Shown here piece by piece: positions 8,135 to 17,149 of a DNA stretch of 64,000 bases. Source of the stretch: Marinobacterium_D sp050908845. Lineage in GTDB: Bacteria > Pseudomonadota > Gammaproteobacteria > Pseudomonadales > Balneatricaceae. Every line of letters begins with the position of its first letter. Position 1 is the stretch's first letter. The position numbers and the translations under genes were made by a program. The notes beneath the pieces are model-generated. The model ran no database searches and was not told the origin of the DNA. It saw only the letters and a list, made by a program, of their open reading frames with translations. The DNA lies in assembly GCF_050908845.1 (NCBI RefSeq), contig NZ_CP194171.1:1178001-1242000 (forward strand), given 5' to 3'.

Positions 8135-9985
8135 TTACTCGTCCAGGAAGCTGCGCAGGTGATCGGAGCGGCTCGGGTGGCGCAGTTTGCGCAGGGCCTT
8201 GGCTTCGATCTGACGGATACGCTCACGGGTAACGTCGAACTGCTTGCCGACTTCCTCAAGGGTGTGATCGGTGTTCATGTCGATGCCGAAGCGCATGCGC
8301 AGAACCTTGGCTTCTCGGGCGGTAAGGCCGGAGAGTACGTCCTTGGTCGCTTCGCGCAGGCCTTCGCCGGTAGCAGTATCCACCGGTGAGTGCAGCGTGG
8401 TGTCTTCGATAAAGTCACCGAGGCTGGAGTCTTCATCGTCACCGATCGGTGTTTCCATGGAGATCGGCTCTTTGGCGATCTTCAGCACCTTGCGGATCTT
8501 GTCTTCCGGCATCTCCATACGCTCGGCCAGCTCTTCCGGCAGCGGCTCGCGGCCCATCTCCTGCAGCATCTGGCGGGAGATACGGTTGAGCTTGTTGATC
8601 GTTTCGATCATATGCACCGGAATACGGATGGTGCGTGCCTGGTCCGCGATGGAACGGGTGATCGCCTGACGAATCCACCAAGTCGCGTAGGTGGAGAACT
8701 TGTAGCCGCGACGGTATTCGAACTTGTCCACCGCTTTCATCAGACCGATGTTGCCTTCCTGGATCAGGTCCAGGAACTGCAGGCCGCGGTTGGTGTACTT
8801 CTTGGCGATAGAGATAACCAGACGCAGGTTGGCCTCGACCATCTCTTTCTTGGCGCGGCGGGCACGGGCTTCACCGATCGACATGCGACGGTTGACCTCT
8901 TTGATCTCCGCCAGGGAGATGCCCACTTCCTCTTCGATCTGGACCAGGCGACGCTGGGCGCGCTGGAGGTCGGAGAGGTTGTCTTCGATGTACGGCGCAT
9001 AGCCGGCACCGGAGGCGATCAGCTCATCCGCCCAGGCCTGATTGGTTTCGTTGCCCGGGAACTTCTGGATGAAATCGCGGCGCGGCATGCGCGCACGCTG
9101 GGTGCAGATGCGCATGATGGTGCGCTCCTGCTGGCGGATACGGTCAATGTAGCCGCGTACACGCTCAACCAGGGCGTCGTAGAAGCGCGGCGAGAGCTTG
9201 ATCGGGGAGAATACCCGGCCCAGTTCTGCCTGTGCTTCGGAGAGTTCCTTGGCGTCGTCGCCGAGTCGTGCGGCGTGGAAACGCTCTACCGCTTCCTGCA
9301 CGGCGCCGAAGCGGATGCGGGCTTCCTCGGGATCCGGACCGCGCTCTTTTTCGTCGCTGTCGGAGTCGTCCTTGGAATCGTCGTCATCTTCGTCTTCATC
9401 ATCATCGTCAGACTCTTCGTCATCGATGTCGTCGATCGGCGCCTCGGTCTCTTCTTCCGGAGCGTCGGAATCCGGATCGATGTAACCGCTGAAGATATCG
9501 CTCAGGCGTCCCTCTTCCTGAAGCACGGTGTTGTAGGCTTCAAGAATGGTGTCGACACTGCCGGGGAACTGGGAGAGGGCGATCATCACCTCGCGGATAC
9601 CCTCCTCGATCCGCTTGGCGATATCGATCTCGCCTTCACGGGTCAGAAGTTCGACGGTACCCATCTCGCGCATGTACATACGCACGGGATCGGTGGTGCG
9701 ACCTGCGTCGGACTCGACCGCAGCCAGAGCGGCAACGGCTTCGTCGTCTGCCTCTTCAGCAGAGTCGCCGCCGGTGAGCAGCAGGTCTTCGGCATCCGGT
9801 GCTTCTTCCGACACGGAGATACCCATGTCGTTGATCATACGGATGATGTCTTCGACCTGATCCGGATCGGCGATATCCTGGGGCAAGTGGTCGTTGACCT
9901 CAGCGTAAGTGAGGTAACCCTGCTCCTTGCCTCGGGCGATCAGTTCTTTTAGACGTGATTGCTGCTGTTGGGAGTTATCCGACAT
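8135..9985 (-). CDS. rpoD: RNA polymerase sigma factor RpoD (sigma-70)
   Basis: This 616-residue primary sigma factor carries region 1.1 at the N-terminus, region 1.2 near DPVRMYMREMG, a strongly acidic insert around residues 180-215, regions 2.1-2.4 with the KFEYRRGYKFSTYATWWIRQA core, region 3, and region 4 with the TLEEVGKQFDVTRERIRQIE helix-turn-helix. It directs core polymerase to -35/-10 promoters of housekeeping genes. It is the last gene of the rpsU-yqeY-dnaG-rpoD string, all on the minus strand, with a 280-base spacer after dnaG that could hold an extra rpoD promoter. Length and motifs agree with the gammaproteobacterial family. Confidence 0.98.
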   Translation of the reverse strand: MSDNSQQQQSRLKELIARGKEQGYLTYAEVNDHLPQDIADPDQVEDIIRMINDMGISVSEEAPDAEDLLLTGGDSAEEADDEAVAALAAVESDAGRTTDPVRMYMREMGTVELLTREGEIDIAKRIEEGIREVMIALSQFPGSVDTILEAYNTVLQEEGRLSDIFSGYIDPDSDAPEEETEAPIDDIDDEESDDDDEDEDDDDSKDDSDSDEKERGPDPEEARIRFGAVQEAVERFHAARLGDDAKELSEAQAELGRVFSPIKLSPRFYDALVERVRGYIDRIRQQERTIMRICTQRARMPRRDFIQKFPGNETNQAWADELIASGAGYAPYIEDNLSDLQRAQRRLVQIEEEVGISLAEIKEVNRRMSIGEARARRAKKEMVEANLRLVISIAKKYTNRGLQFLDLIQEGNIGLMKAVDKFEYRRGYKFSTYATWWIRQAITRSIADQARTIRIPVHMIETINKLNRISRQMLQEMGREPLPEELAERMEMPEDKIRKVLKIAKEPISMETPIGDDEDSSLGDFIEDTTLHSPVDTATGEGLREATKDVLSGLTAREAKVLRMRFGIDMNTDHTLEEVGKQFDVTRERIRQIEAKALRKLRHPSRSDHLRSFLDE

Positions 9986-10265
9986 AGAACCCCTGTTTGA
10001 AGAGTAGATGCTGAAGATGTGACTGACGGCAGTGTAAAATCAAGCGCGACATTATAGCGTTTGAACGACTCTTTGGCCAGTTACTAAGCAATTGAGTTTA
10101 CGCATTGCTCTGGGAAATTTGTGCTGAAGACAGTTAGATTTTAGAACAGATTTTCCGTTTTGCCCGGCGCTGCGGGCAACGCTGAATTGTGCTTCTCGCA
10201 GTGTGCGGGTCCGGTTTGCGCGCATCTGTGCCACGGGTGCCCGTAAGCGCTGCAGGTTGGGTGAA

Positions 10266-12188
10266 TCAGTGGCCCTGCAGGCGTCCGGTCAGCAGTGATT
10301 GCAGTTGCTGCTTTTCTTCGTCGGTCAGTGGTGACTGGCGCTGCTTTTTCATCAGTTCGTCGATGCGGGCCTCGCTGTGGCGCCCGACCAGTCGCTGCAT
10401 GGTTTCTCCGAGCAACTGGCTGGCGTCGATATTGCCCAGTACCGGCTCCAGGTGTGCGATCTCGTTCAGCAGCATCAGGTGCGCCTGGCGTGCCGGGTCT
10501 TCCTGCCAGTCCACCACCAGTGTGCCGAGGGAGGCGCCCGGGTTCTGCTGCAGGTAGGTGAGTAGCTCGATCAGCAGCTCGATATTGGGCTCCTGCAAGC
10601 CTTTAAGCACACTGGCTTCCGGCTGGGAAGTCGCAAGGTCAGGCTGGTGCAGCAGAATGGAGATGGCGCTGCTGACCAGGTTGATCTTCAGTGCCTTGTT
10701 GCCGGATTTTGGTCGGCTGCTGGTCGCGGGCGCAGGGATTGGGCCTGAGGCTTCCGGGCTGCTCGGGTACTGATCCGGGAAGTCCGGATACTCCGGCGGT
10801 GCGTAATCCCACTCACTGGCCGGTGGCGGCATCTCTTCGCGGCTGGGTCTTTCCGCTGGGGGTGGCGCTTCGGTGGCGCGGTGCAGGTCGATTACGCTGT
10901 TGAGCTGCTCCAGTGACAGGCCGGTGATCTCGCAGATGCGGTCCATCATCATCTGTTGCAGCAGGCTGGGTTGCATCGACTGGATCAGTGGTAGCGCCTG
11001 GTTGCTGAAGCGGGCGCGGCCATCCATGCTCGACAGATCGGCGTCTTCCGCCAGCGCCTTGAAGAAGAATTCGCTGAGCGGCAGCGCTTCGCTGACCCGC
11101 TGGGTAAACGCGGCTTCACCTTCCTTGCGCACCAGGGTATCCGGGTCTTCGCCCTCGGGCAGAAACAGGAAACGTGCCTGCTGACCATCCTTGATCACTG
11201 GAAGCGTGGTGTCGAGCGCTCGTTTGGCGGCCTTGCGGCCAGCGTTGTCGCCGTCGAAGCAGAAGATCACTTCGGGGACGATCTTGAACAGCCGTTCCAG
11301 GTGATGTTCGGTGGTCGCGGTGCCGAGCGTGGCCACAGACCAGGTGATGCCATGCTGCGCCAGGCTCACCACGTCCATATAGCCCTCGACGATCAGTAAC
11401 CGGTTAAGGTCCCGGGTCTGCTGGCGGGCTTCATATAGACCGTAGAGTTCGCGCCCCTTGTGGAAGGTGTCGGTCTCCGGAGAGTTCAGGTACTTGGGCT
11501 TGTCGTCACCGAGTACCCGGCCGCCAAAGCCGATGGTACGGCCGCGCATATCGCGAATCGGGAACATGATGCGGTCGCGGAAGCGGTCGTAGTAACTGTC
11601 GCGCTCCTCATTGTGGATAAGCAGGCCGGCGCGTTCCAGCTGAGTCGGTGCATTTTCCAGAGAGGAGGACAGGTGGTTGAGCAGGTTTTCCCAGCCCGGC
11701 GGTGCATAGCCGATCTGGAAGCGGACGGCGATCTGTCCGGTGAGGCCGCGGTTTTTCAGGTAATCCACCGCTTTCTGGCGCTGTTCGCTGGTGCGCAGCT
11801 GTTGCTGATAGAAGCTGTTGGCCTGTTGCAGTACGGAAAACTGGCTCTTGATCTGCTTCTCGCGCGCCAGGTCCTGGGGGCGGTCGTTCTCGCGCGGCAC
11901 TTCCATGCCGGCCAGGCGGGCGAGTTCTTCTACCGCTTCCGGAAAGCTGAGACGGTCGTGTTCCATGACAAAGCCGAGCGCATTGCCACCGGCGCCACAG
12001 CCGAAACAGTAATAGAACTGCTTGTCGGGGCTTACGGAAAACGACGGGGATTTTTCTTTGTGGAACGGGCAGAGGGCGGAGTAGTTCTTGCCGGCACGTT
12101 TGAGCTTGACGCGGCTGTCGACCACATCAACGATGTTGACGCGCGCGAGCAGGTCATCAATAAAATGCTGTGGAATTCGCCCTGCCAT
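10266..12188 (-). CDS. dnaG: DNA primase DnaG
   Basis: This 640-residue primase starts with the CHC2 zinc-ribbon (CPFHKEKSPSF, then YCFGCGAGGN), followed by the catalytic core with the toprim motifs (LIVEGYMDV, FCFDGDNAGRKAA), and a C-terminal helicase-interaction domain of about 200 residues. It synthesises RNA primers at the replication fork and binds DnaB through its C-terminus. A proline-rich linker near residues 425-480 separates core and C-terminal domain. It sits between yqeY and rpoD, the standard macromolecular-synthesis order. Confidence 0.98.
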   Translation of the reverse strand: MAGRIPQHFIDDLLARVNIVDVVDSRVKLKRAGKNYSALCPFHKEKSPSFSVSPDKQFYYCFGCGAGGNALGFVMEHDRLSFPEAVEELARLAGMEVPRENDRPQDLAREKQIKSQFSVLQQANSFYQQQLRTSEQRQKAVDYLKNRGLTGQIAVRFQIGYAPPGWENLLNHLSSSLENAPTQLERAGLLIHNEERDSYYDRFRDRIMFPIRDMRGRTIGFGGRVLGDDKPKYLNSPETDTFHKGRELYGLYEARQQTRDLNRLLIVEGYMDVVSLAQHGITWSVATLGTATTEHHLERLFKIVPEVIFCFDGDNAGRKAAKRALDTTLPVIKDGQQARFLFLPEGEDPDTLVRKEGEAAFTQRVSEALPLSEFFFKALAEDADLSSMDGRARFSNQALPLIQSMQPSLLQQMMMDRICEITGLSLEQLNSVIDLHRATEAPPPAERPSREEMPPPASEWDYAPPEYPDFPDQYPSSPEASGPIPAPATSSRPKSGNKALKINLVSSAISILLHQPDLATSQPEASVLKGLQEPNIELLIELLTYLQQNPGASLGTLVVDWQEDPARQAHLMLLNEIAHLEPVLGNIDASQLLGETMQRLVGRHSEARIDELMKKQRQSPLTDEEKQQLQSLLTGRLQGH

Positions 12189-12224
12189 AGAACCTCGCTG
12201 TCGGTTGGCAGCGAGAGCTTAGTG

Positions 12225-12668
12225 TCAGAGCTTCGCTTTTACCAGTTTGGATACCTGGCCCATGTCGGCACGACCCTGGAGCTTGGGCTTGATGACACCC
12301 ATTACTTTGCCCATGTCGGCCATTGAGCTTGCACCTGTATCGGCGATCGCCTGATCCAGGATGGCGTTGATCTCTTCGTCACTGAGAGGCTGCGGCAGGA
12401 AAGTTTGAATCACCTCCAGCTCCTGCTGCTCCTTGTCTGCCAGCTCCGGGCGCTCAGCCGCCAGGTACTGGGCAATCGAATCGCGGCGCTGCTTGACCAT
12501 TTTGTCCAGCACCTGCAGTACCCGGGCATCGTCGAGCTCTATACGCTCGTCAACCTCGATGCGCTTGATATCAGCCAGGATCAGGCGAACCGTGGCCAGT
12601 CGCGCTTTATCTTTGGCGCGCATGGCGTCCTTCATCGCTGCGGAGATCTGCGCTTTGAGTTCAGACAT
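12225..12668 (-). CDS. yqeY: GatB/YqeY domain-containing protein
   Basis: This 147-residue protein has the YqeY fold signature, including AMRAKDKARLATVRLILADIK near the N-terminus and MADMGKVMGVIKPKLQGRADMGQVSKLVK at the C-terminus. It resembles the tail domain of the GatB subunit of aspartyl/glutamyl-tRNA amidotransferase, which in GatB binds tRNA. The role of the stand-alone protein is not settled. Its place between rpsU and dnaG is conserved in pseudomonads and related bacteria, which supports the call and suggests cotranscription. Confidence 0.95.
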   Translation of the reverse strand: MSELKAQISAAMKDAMRAKDKARLATVRLILADIKRIEVDERIELDDARVLQVLDKMVKQRRDSIAQYLAAERPELADKEQQELEVIQTFLPQPLSDEEINAILDQAIADTGASSMADMGKVMGVIKPKLQGRADMGQVSKLVKAKL

Positions 12669-12726
12669 TGGGCCGGATTCCTGTGTCGGGTATCGATTAC
12701 AAGTAGTTGTTACTTAATACGGTCGA

Positions 12727-12942
12727 TCAGTACAGGCGTACGCGACGAGCGTTTTCGCGAGATACTTTCTTGGCGTGACGCTTAACAGCAGCAGCTGCAG
12801 CACGCTTACGCTGAGTAGTGGGCTTTTCGTAAGCTTCACGACGACGAACTTCAGCCAGAATGCCGGCTTTTTCGCAGGAACGCTTGAAACGACGCAGAGC
12901 TACGTCGAACGGCTCGTTATCTTTAACTTTAACGCTAGGCAT
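12727..12942 (-). CDS. rpsU: 30S ribosomal protein S21
   Basis: This 71-residue basic protein has the S21 signature MPSVKVKDNEPFDVALRRFKRSCEKAG and a C-terminal KKVSRENARRVRLY tail. S21 binds the 30S platform near the anti-Shine-Dalgarno region and supports initiation. It is the first gene of the rpsU-yqeY-dnaG-rpoD operon. The promoter should lie in the spacer shared with the divergent tsaD gene. Confidence 0.98.
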   Translation of the reverse strand: MPSVKVKDNEPFDVALRRFKRSCEKAGILAEVRRREAYEKPTTQRKRAAAAAVKRHAKKVSRENARRVRLY

Positions 12943-13120
12943 TTATCAGTCACCTTGTGCTTGGTTGTGGGTTTGAAAGTTACTCTCTTAGCTTAGCCCC
13001 AAAAGCTGCGCGTAGAGAATAAGGCGGCAAATTGTAGTCAGGCTGGTCGTCCCTGTAAAGAGATGGGATAATTCTGCGCGTCAAATAATTGGGGTGTTTC
13101 AGCCAATGCATTAAAGCCTC

Positions 13121-13148
13121 GTAGGAGGCACGCCCCCGTGCCGATTGG
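13121..13148. repeat. REP-like palindrome, diverged type
   Basis: The element reads GTAGGAGGCACG-CCCC-CGTGCCGATTGG: the arms GGCACG and CGTGCC pair and the flank GTAGGAG matches the common REP flank found elsewhere in the window. It is a variant with a different stem from the main type. Confidence 0.6.
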
Positions 13149-13182
13149 TTGCAACAGGCGGCCTGATAGCAGTTCGGTGGGT

Positions 13183-13208
13183 AATCGCGGCGAGGGCGCC
13201 GCTCCTAC
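13183..13208. repeat. REP-like palindrome copy 2
   Basis: This is the closest copy to the consensus: ATCGCGGCGAGGGCGCCGC followed by TCCTAC, in the rpsU-tsaD spacer. The same sequence occurs inverted at 32611-32635. Confidence 0.7.
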
Positions 13209-13263
13209 GGCGCGTTTGACGATGAAATGGCAGGTAATAAACAGGCTTAAAAAAGGCGAGAGA

Positions 13264-14292
13264 ATGCGAGTACTGGGGATAGAAACCTCCTGTGATGAAA
13301 CCGGTGTAGCGCTGTACGACAGTGAACAGGGCCTGCTTGGCGATGCGCTGTATTCGCAGGTGGCTATGCATGCCGAGTATGGCGGCGTGGTGCCGGAGCT
13401 GGCCTCCCGTGACCATGTGCGCAAACTGATACCCCTGATACGCGAAGTGATGGCAGAAGCCAAGCTGACCCTGTCCGATATTGATGCGATCGCCTACACC
13501 GCAGGACCAGGGCTGATCGGCGCATTGATGGTAGGGGCATCCACCGGACGCGCGCTGGCGCTTTCCCTCGGTGTGCCTGCCGTGTCGGTACACCATATGG
13601 AAGGACATCTGCTGGCGCCGATGCTGGAGGAAACCCCGCCTGAGTTTCCGTTCGTGGCCCTGCTGGTCTCCGGTGGTCATACCCAGCTGGTGCAGGTAGA
13701 GGGCATCGGCCGTTACAGCCTGCTGGGCGAATCCCTGGACGATGCCGCTGGCGAGGCGTTCGACAAGGCTGCCAAGATGCTGGGCCTGGATTACCCCGGT
13801 GGTCCGCTGGTGGCGAAGCTGGCGCAGAAGGGCGATCGCAGCCGCTTTACCTTCCCGCGTCCGATGACCGACCGTCCCGGTCTGGATTTCAGCTTTTCCG
13901 GTCTGAAAACCTTCACGCTCAACACCACCAATGCCCAGCGCGATGAAAATGGCTGTATCGACGACCAGACCATGGCCGATATCGCGGCAGCGTTCGAAGA
14001 GGCCGTGGTGGATACGTTGGCGATCAAGTGTCGCCGTGCGATTAAGCAGACCGGCTACCGTCAGCTGGTTATCGCCGGTGGCGTCAGCGCCAACGCCCGC
14101 CTGCGTGAAAAGCTGGAAGCGGTGATGAAGAAAGAGCGTGCCAAGCTGTTTTATGCCCGGCCCAAGTTCTGCACCGATAACGGCGCGATGATCGCTTATG
14201 CGGGTTGTCAGCGTCTGTTGGCGGGGCAGCACAGCGACCTGACGATCCTGGCACGGCCGCGCTGGCCGATGGATACGCTGCCGGCTATCTGA
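13264..14292 (+). CDS. tsaD: tRNA N6-adenosine threonylcarbamoyltransferase TsaD
   Basis: I chose the ATG at 13264, which gives MRVLGIETSCDETG, the invariant start of this family, and a 342-residue protein of normal length. It has the metal-binding HHMEGH motif and the ASKR/Hsp70-type nucleotide-binding elements VSGGHTQLV, FSFSGLK and VIAGGVSANARLR. With TsaB and TsaE it transfers threonylcarbamoyl to A37 of tRNAs reading ANN codons in the cytoplasm. It is divergent from rpsU, a widely conserved arrangement. Confidence 0.97.
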   Translation: MRVLGIETSCDETGVALYDSEQGLLGDALYSQVAMHAEYGGVVPELASRDHVRKLIPLIREVMAEAKLTLSDIDAIAYTAGPGLIGALMVGASTGRALALSLGVPAVSVHHMEGHLLAPMLEETPPEFPFVALLVSGGHTQLVQVEGIGRYSLLGESLDDAAGEAFDKAAKMLGLDYPGGPLVAKLAQKGDRSRFTFPRPMTDRPGLDFSFSGLKTFTLNTTNAQRDENGCIDDQTMADIAAAFEEAVVDTLAIKCRRAIKQTGYRQLVIAGGVSANARLREKLEAVMKKERAKLFYARPKFCTDNGAMIAYAGCQRLLAGQHSDLTILARPRWPMDTLPAI

Positions 14293-14389
14293 GCTGCGAA
14301 GTCGCATTCGCCGTTAACGGTGTCGCGGGTACCCGGGTTTGAGGCCGTTGCGCCGGCTAATATATGAGTGGTACGGGTTAGGGCGGGCT

Positions 14390-14413
14390 ATCGCGACGGG
14401 TCGTCGCTCCTAC
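14390..14413. repeat. REP-like palindrome copy 3
   Basis: The sequence TATCGCGACGGGTCGTCGC followed by TCCTAC lies between the convergent tsaD and plsY genes. Its stem differs from copy 1 by paired changes in the loop-side bases, but both flanks are the same. Confidence 0.65.
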
Positions 14414-14495
14414 GCCAGGGTTGCTCTTCGGTGCTGCAGTAGGATGCACCCACCCAAAGTGCATAAAAACCTCGCGCCGATTGCTTTTAAAGCTT

Positions 14496-15086
14496 TCAAA
14501 GCTTCGGCTCGTGGCGGCTGATCAGGTTGCGGATATTGCGCGCGTGGCGGCCGACCAGCAGCAGTGAGATCAGCGTCAGCGTGCCCAGCATCTCGGGCAG
14601 CAGAAACCAGGCATATAAAGGTGTCAGTAGCGCGGTCAGTACCGATGCCAACGACGAGATCCGCGTGGTTGCAAAGATCAGCAGCCAGCTGCCGATCTGG
14701 CTCAGCGCCAGCGGTGGGCTGAGTACCAGGCAGCCGCCCAGCGTGGTGGCAACGCCCTTACCGCCGTGGCGCATGCCCTGGATCGGGTAAAGATGGCCCA
14801 GCACCGCGGCCAGCGCACTGAGTGCCAGTGCCGGTCCGCTGAGTCCGGCCAGTAGGCCGGCGCCCACAGCGGCGGCGCCTTTGCTCAGGTCGCCCAGCAG
14901 GGTCAGCACCGCCGCTGTGGGGTTGCCGATACGCAGCACATTGGTGGCGCCGGGGTTACGTGAGCCTTGTTGACGGGGGTCGGCGATGCCCATAGAGTGG
15001 CACACCAGCACGGCGGTGGGCAGGGAGCCGAGAAGGTAACCCAGGCCGACGACCAGTGCAGCTGTCGATGTCAGGGGTTCCTGCAT
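14496..15086 (-). CDS. plsY: Glycerol-3-phosphate acyltransferase PlsY
   Basis: This 196-residue integral membrane protein has about five helices and the PlsY motifs GYLLGSLPTAVLV (residues 16-28), GSRNPGATNVLRIGN, and HLYPIQGMRHGGKGVATTLG. It transfers an acyl group from acyl phosphate to glycerol 3-phosphate at the inner membrane, the first step of phospholipid synthesis. It is divergent from folB, with a spacer of about 50 bases, and converges with tsaD. This neighbourhood is common in gammaproteobacteria. Confidence 0.96.
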   Translation of the reverse strand: MQEPLTSTAALVVGLGYLLGSLPTAVLVCHSMGIADPRQQGSRNPGATNVLRIGNPTAAVLTLLGDLSKGAAAVGAGLLAGLSGPALALSALAAVLGHLYPIQGMRHGGKGVATTLGGCLVLSPPLALSQIGSWLLIFATTRISSLASVLTALLTPLYAWFLLPEMLGTLTLISLLLVGRHARNIRNLISRHEPKL

Positions 15087-15139
15087 TCCTCAGAATTCTC
15101 CAGGTTAAGCTCTTTAGGTGGAGCTCTTCAGGTTGGGAA

Positions 15140-15496
15140 ATGGATAAAGTTTACATTCGCGGCTTAGAGGTGCAAACGGTCATCGGTATCTATGACTGGG
15201 AGCGCAAGGCACCGCAAACGCTGATTATTGATCTCGAGATGGCCTGGAGTATCGCGGAAGCGGCCGCCAGTGACAATATCGACGCTGCGCTCAACTACAA
15301 GAGCGTTTCCCAGCGGGTGATCGCCCATGTGGAAGCCAGTCGCTGCCTGCTGATCGAAACCCTGGCCGAGGAGCTCGCCACCCTGGTGCGTGAAGAGTTC
15401 GGTGTACCCTGGCTCTGTCTTGAACTGAGCAAGCCCGGCGCCGTTGGCGAGGCGCGCACGGTTGGCGTAAAGATAGAGCGGGGCGAAGCGGCCTGA
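15140..15496 (+). CDS. folB: Dihydroneopterin aldolase FolB
   Basis: The ATG at 15140 gives MDKVYIRGLEVQTVIG, the usual family start; an upstream extension in frame would run into the plsY promoter region and is unlikely. The 118-residue protein has GIYDWERKAPQTL, the active-site NYKSVSQRV stretch and a C-terminal KPGAVGEARTVGVKIER. It converts dihydroneopterin to 6-hydroxymethyldihydropterin in folate synthesis. Its stop overlaps the start of folK, consistent with coupled translation of consecutive folate enzymes. Confidence 0.95.
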   Translation: MDKVYIRGLEVQTVIGIYDWERKAPQTLIIDLEMAWSIAEAAASDNIDAALNYKSVSQRVIAHVEASRCLLIETLAEELATLVREEFGVPWLCLELSKPGAVGEARTVGVKIERGEAA

Positions 15497-16035
15497 TGAC
15501 CGATGTCTATCTGGGGTTGGGGAGCAATCTCAACCGCCACGCCAATATCAGTGCGGCGCTCGATGCGCTGTCCGAAGCGTTCGGGGAGATCCGCGTCTCC
15601 CGGGTGTTCGAAAGCGAAGCGGTGGGCTGTACCGCATCGAACTATTTCAACCTGGCGGTGGCTGTTAAGACCGACCTGCCGCTGGCAGAGCTCTCATCCT
15701 GGCTGAAAAGGCTGGAAGACAGCTTTGGCCGCATCCGCCGGGGCAAGCCGGTGGAGCAGCCGCTGGATATCGATATCCTCATCTATGGCGATCGTGTCGG
15801 CAGTTTTGACGGTGTGCAACTGCCAAGAGCGGAGATCCTGCGTAACGCCTTTGTACTCTGGCCGCTGGCGGAGCTGGTGCCGGATGCGTTGCACCCCGCT
15901 GAGAAACAGACCTTCGCCCGCCTCTGGCAGGCCTACAGCAGTGATCAGCAGCTTTGGCCGATCCACTTCGACTGGCATGACCGGGCGATCTCGGTGCCGG
16001 ACAATACCGGCTTCAGCGCTCAGCAGGGGGGTTAA
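15496..16035 (+). CDS. folK: 2-amino-4-hydroxy-6-hydroxymethyldihydropteridine pyrophosphokinase FolK
   Basis: This 179-residue HPPK begins MTDVYLGLGSNLNRH. It has the catalytic FGRIRRGKPVEQPLDIDILIYGD stretch (split here as FGRIRRGKPV and LDIDILIYG) and the PRAEILRNAFVLWPLAEL motif. It transfers pyrophosphate from ATP to 6-hydroxymethyldihydropterin, the step after FolB. The ATG overlaps the folB stop (ATGA). Its 3' end overlaps the convergent cca gene by four bases. Folate supply matters locally because several folate-dependent demethylation enzymes lie downstream in the window, although this gene pair is ordinary housekeeping. Confidence 0.95.
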   Translation: MTDVYLGLGSNLNRHANISAALDALSEAFGEIRVSRVFESEAVGCTASNYFNLAVAVKTDLPLAELSSWLKRLEDSFGRIRRGKPVEQPLDIDILIYGDRVGSFDGVQLPRAEILRNAFVLWPLAELVPDALHPAEKQTFARLWQAYSSDQQLWPIHFDWHDRAISVPDNTGFSAQQGG

Positions 16036-17147
16036 GCCTCTGCGCAGATCGTCAGCTGGCGCCGTTCCAACTCCTGTCCAAGCTCTTTGCCTGAAAAACC
16101 TTCCGCCATCAGCTGGCGTGGTTCCAGTGCCCTCATCTGCTCCAGCAATCCATCCAAAGATGGCGCAACCGGCCCATCAGCCCCGTTCAATGCCTGAACG
16201 CATAGGCGCAGCTGCGCCAGACGCTCCGGACGGCGCAACAGATCCAGCTGTTTGATCAGCCTCAGTTTCTGTTCGGCCGCAAGCCTTTCGAAACGGCTCA
16301 GGCTCTCATGCCAGTGACACAGCTGCAGCGCCAGATCGCGGTAGCGGTTGGGGGCTCGCAGGCGCAGGCAGAGGTCGCGAATCTGCTGTTCGGCTCTGTC
16401 AGGCGCGCTGTTCCGGGTCGCCAGAGAGAGCAGCAGGGCGAACTGCTGTTCCGGGGTGCCGCTTGCATCGGTCAGTTGCCGGGTCGCGCTACAGGCCGTG
16501 TCCGTATCCAGTTCGCAGAGCTCCCGCAGCAGCTTTTTGCAGGCATGCGCGGCATTCAGTGTCTCGATAAACACGATTGGTGAGCGGGTGCCGAGCGCGC
16601 GCTCGAACTCCTGCCAGACACGCTCAGGTGTCAGGTGATCAAGCTCGTCGCTTTGGCTGATTTTCCGCATCAGCGCCAGGGTCTCGTCCGCAATCTGAAA
16701 CCCCAGGTCGGCGAAGCGGGCGGCAAAGCGGGCGGTGCGCAGCACCCGCAGTGGATCTTCGCGGAACGCGGGGGAGACATGGCGCAGCAGGCGGGCGTCC
16801 AGATCCTGGCGGCCGCCGTAGGGATCTATCAGGCTGCCCTCGCTGTCCTCGGCGATGGCGTTGATGGTCAGGTCGCGCCGGCGCAGATCCTCTTCCAGGG
16901 TGACCTCGGGGCTGGCGAAAAACTCAAAGCCGGTGTAGCCCTTGCCGGACTTGCGTTCGGTGCGCGCCAGGGCGTACTCCTCGGCGCTGTCCGGATGCAG
17001 AAACACCGGGAAATCCTTCCCCACCGGCCTGAAGCCCGCGTCGATCATCTGCTCCGGGGTGGCGCCGACGACGACCCAGTCGCGATCCTTTACCCTGAGG
17101 CCGAGCAACCGGTCGCGAACGGCGCCTCCCACCAGGTAGACCTGCAC
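16032..17147 (-). CDS. cca: CCA tRNA nucleotidyltransferase
   Basis: The gene starts with GTG and gives 371 residues. The N-terminal polymerase-beta-like domain has YLVGGAVRDRLLG and the DRD acidic pair (KDRDWVVVGAT), followed by EEYALARTERK and DLTINAI. This is a class II CCA-adding enzyme that repairs or adds the 3' CCA of tRNAs. It is shorter than the E. coli protein and lacks an obvious HD phosphohydrolase domain, as in pseudomonads. It lies just downstream of glpE on the same strand, two bases after the glpE stop. Confidence 0.94.
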   Translation of the reverse strand: MQVYLVGGAVRDRLLGLRVKDRDWVVVGATPEQMIDAGFRPVGKDFPVFLHPDSAEEYALARTERKSGKGYTGFEFFASPEVTLEEDLRRRDLTINAIAEDSEGSLIDPYGGRQDLDARLLRHVSPAFREDPLRVLRTARFAARFADLGFQIADETLALMRKISQSDELDHLTPERVWQEFERALGTRSPIVFIETLNAAHACKKLLRELCELDTDTACSATRQLTDASGTPEQQFALLLSLATRNSAPDRAEQQIRDLCLRLRAPNRYRDLALQLCHWHESLSRFERLAAEQKLRLIKQLDLLRRPERLAQLRLCVQALNGADGPVAPSLDGLLEQMRALEPRQLMAEGFSGKELGQELERRQLTICAEA

Positions 17148-17149
17148 CC

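Larger units (their letters stand above)
12943..13263. other. Divergent spacer between rpsU and tsaD with two REP-like elements
   Basis: These about 320 bases separate two divergent essential genes, so each promoter must lie here. They also hold two REP-like palindromes (13121-13148 and 13183-13208). An in-frame upstream extension of tsaD exists but runs through the second repeat, so I treat it as non-coding. No further gene is visible. Confidence 0.6.

Noticed and set aside
8390..9952. A 520-codon open frame on the plus strand across rpoD
   Set aside because: It is the antisense of a certain gene. High-GC codon use leaves long open frames opposite real genes, and the translation has no recognisable family and is rich in shadow residues.
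13138..13263. N-terminal extension of tsaD by 42 residues
   Set aside because: The extension runs through a REP-like repeat and precedes the invariant MRVLGIETSCDE start, so the ATG at 13264 is preferred.
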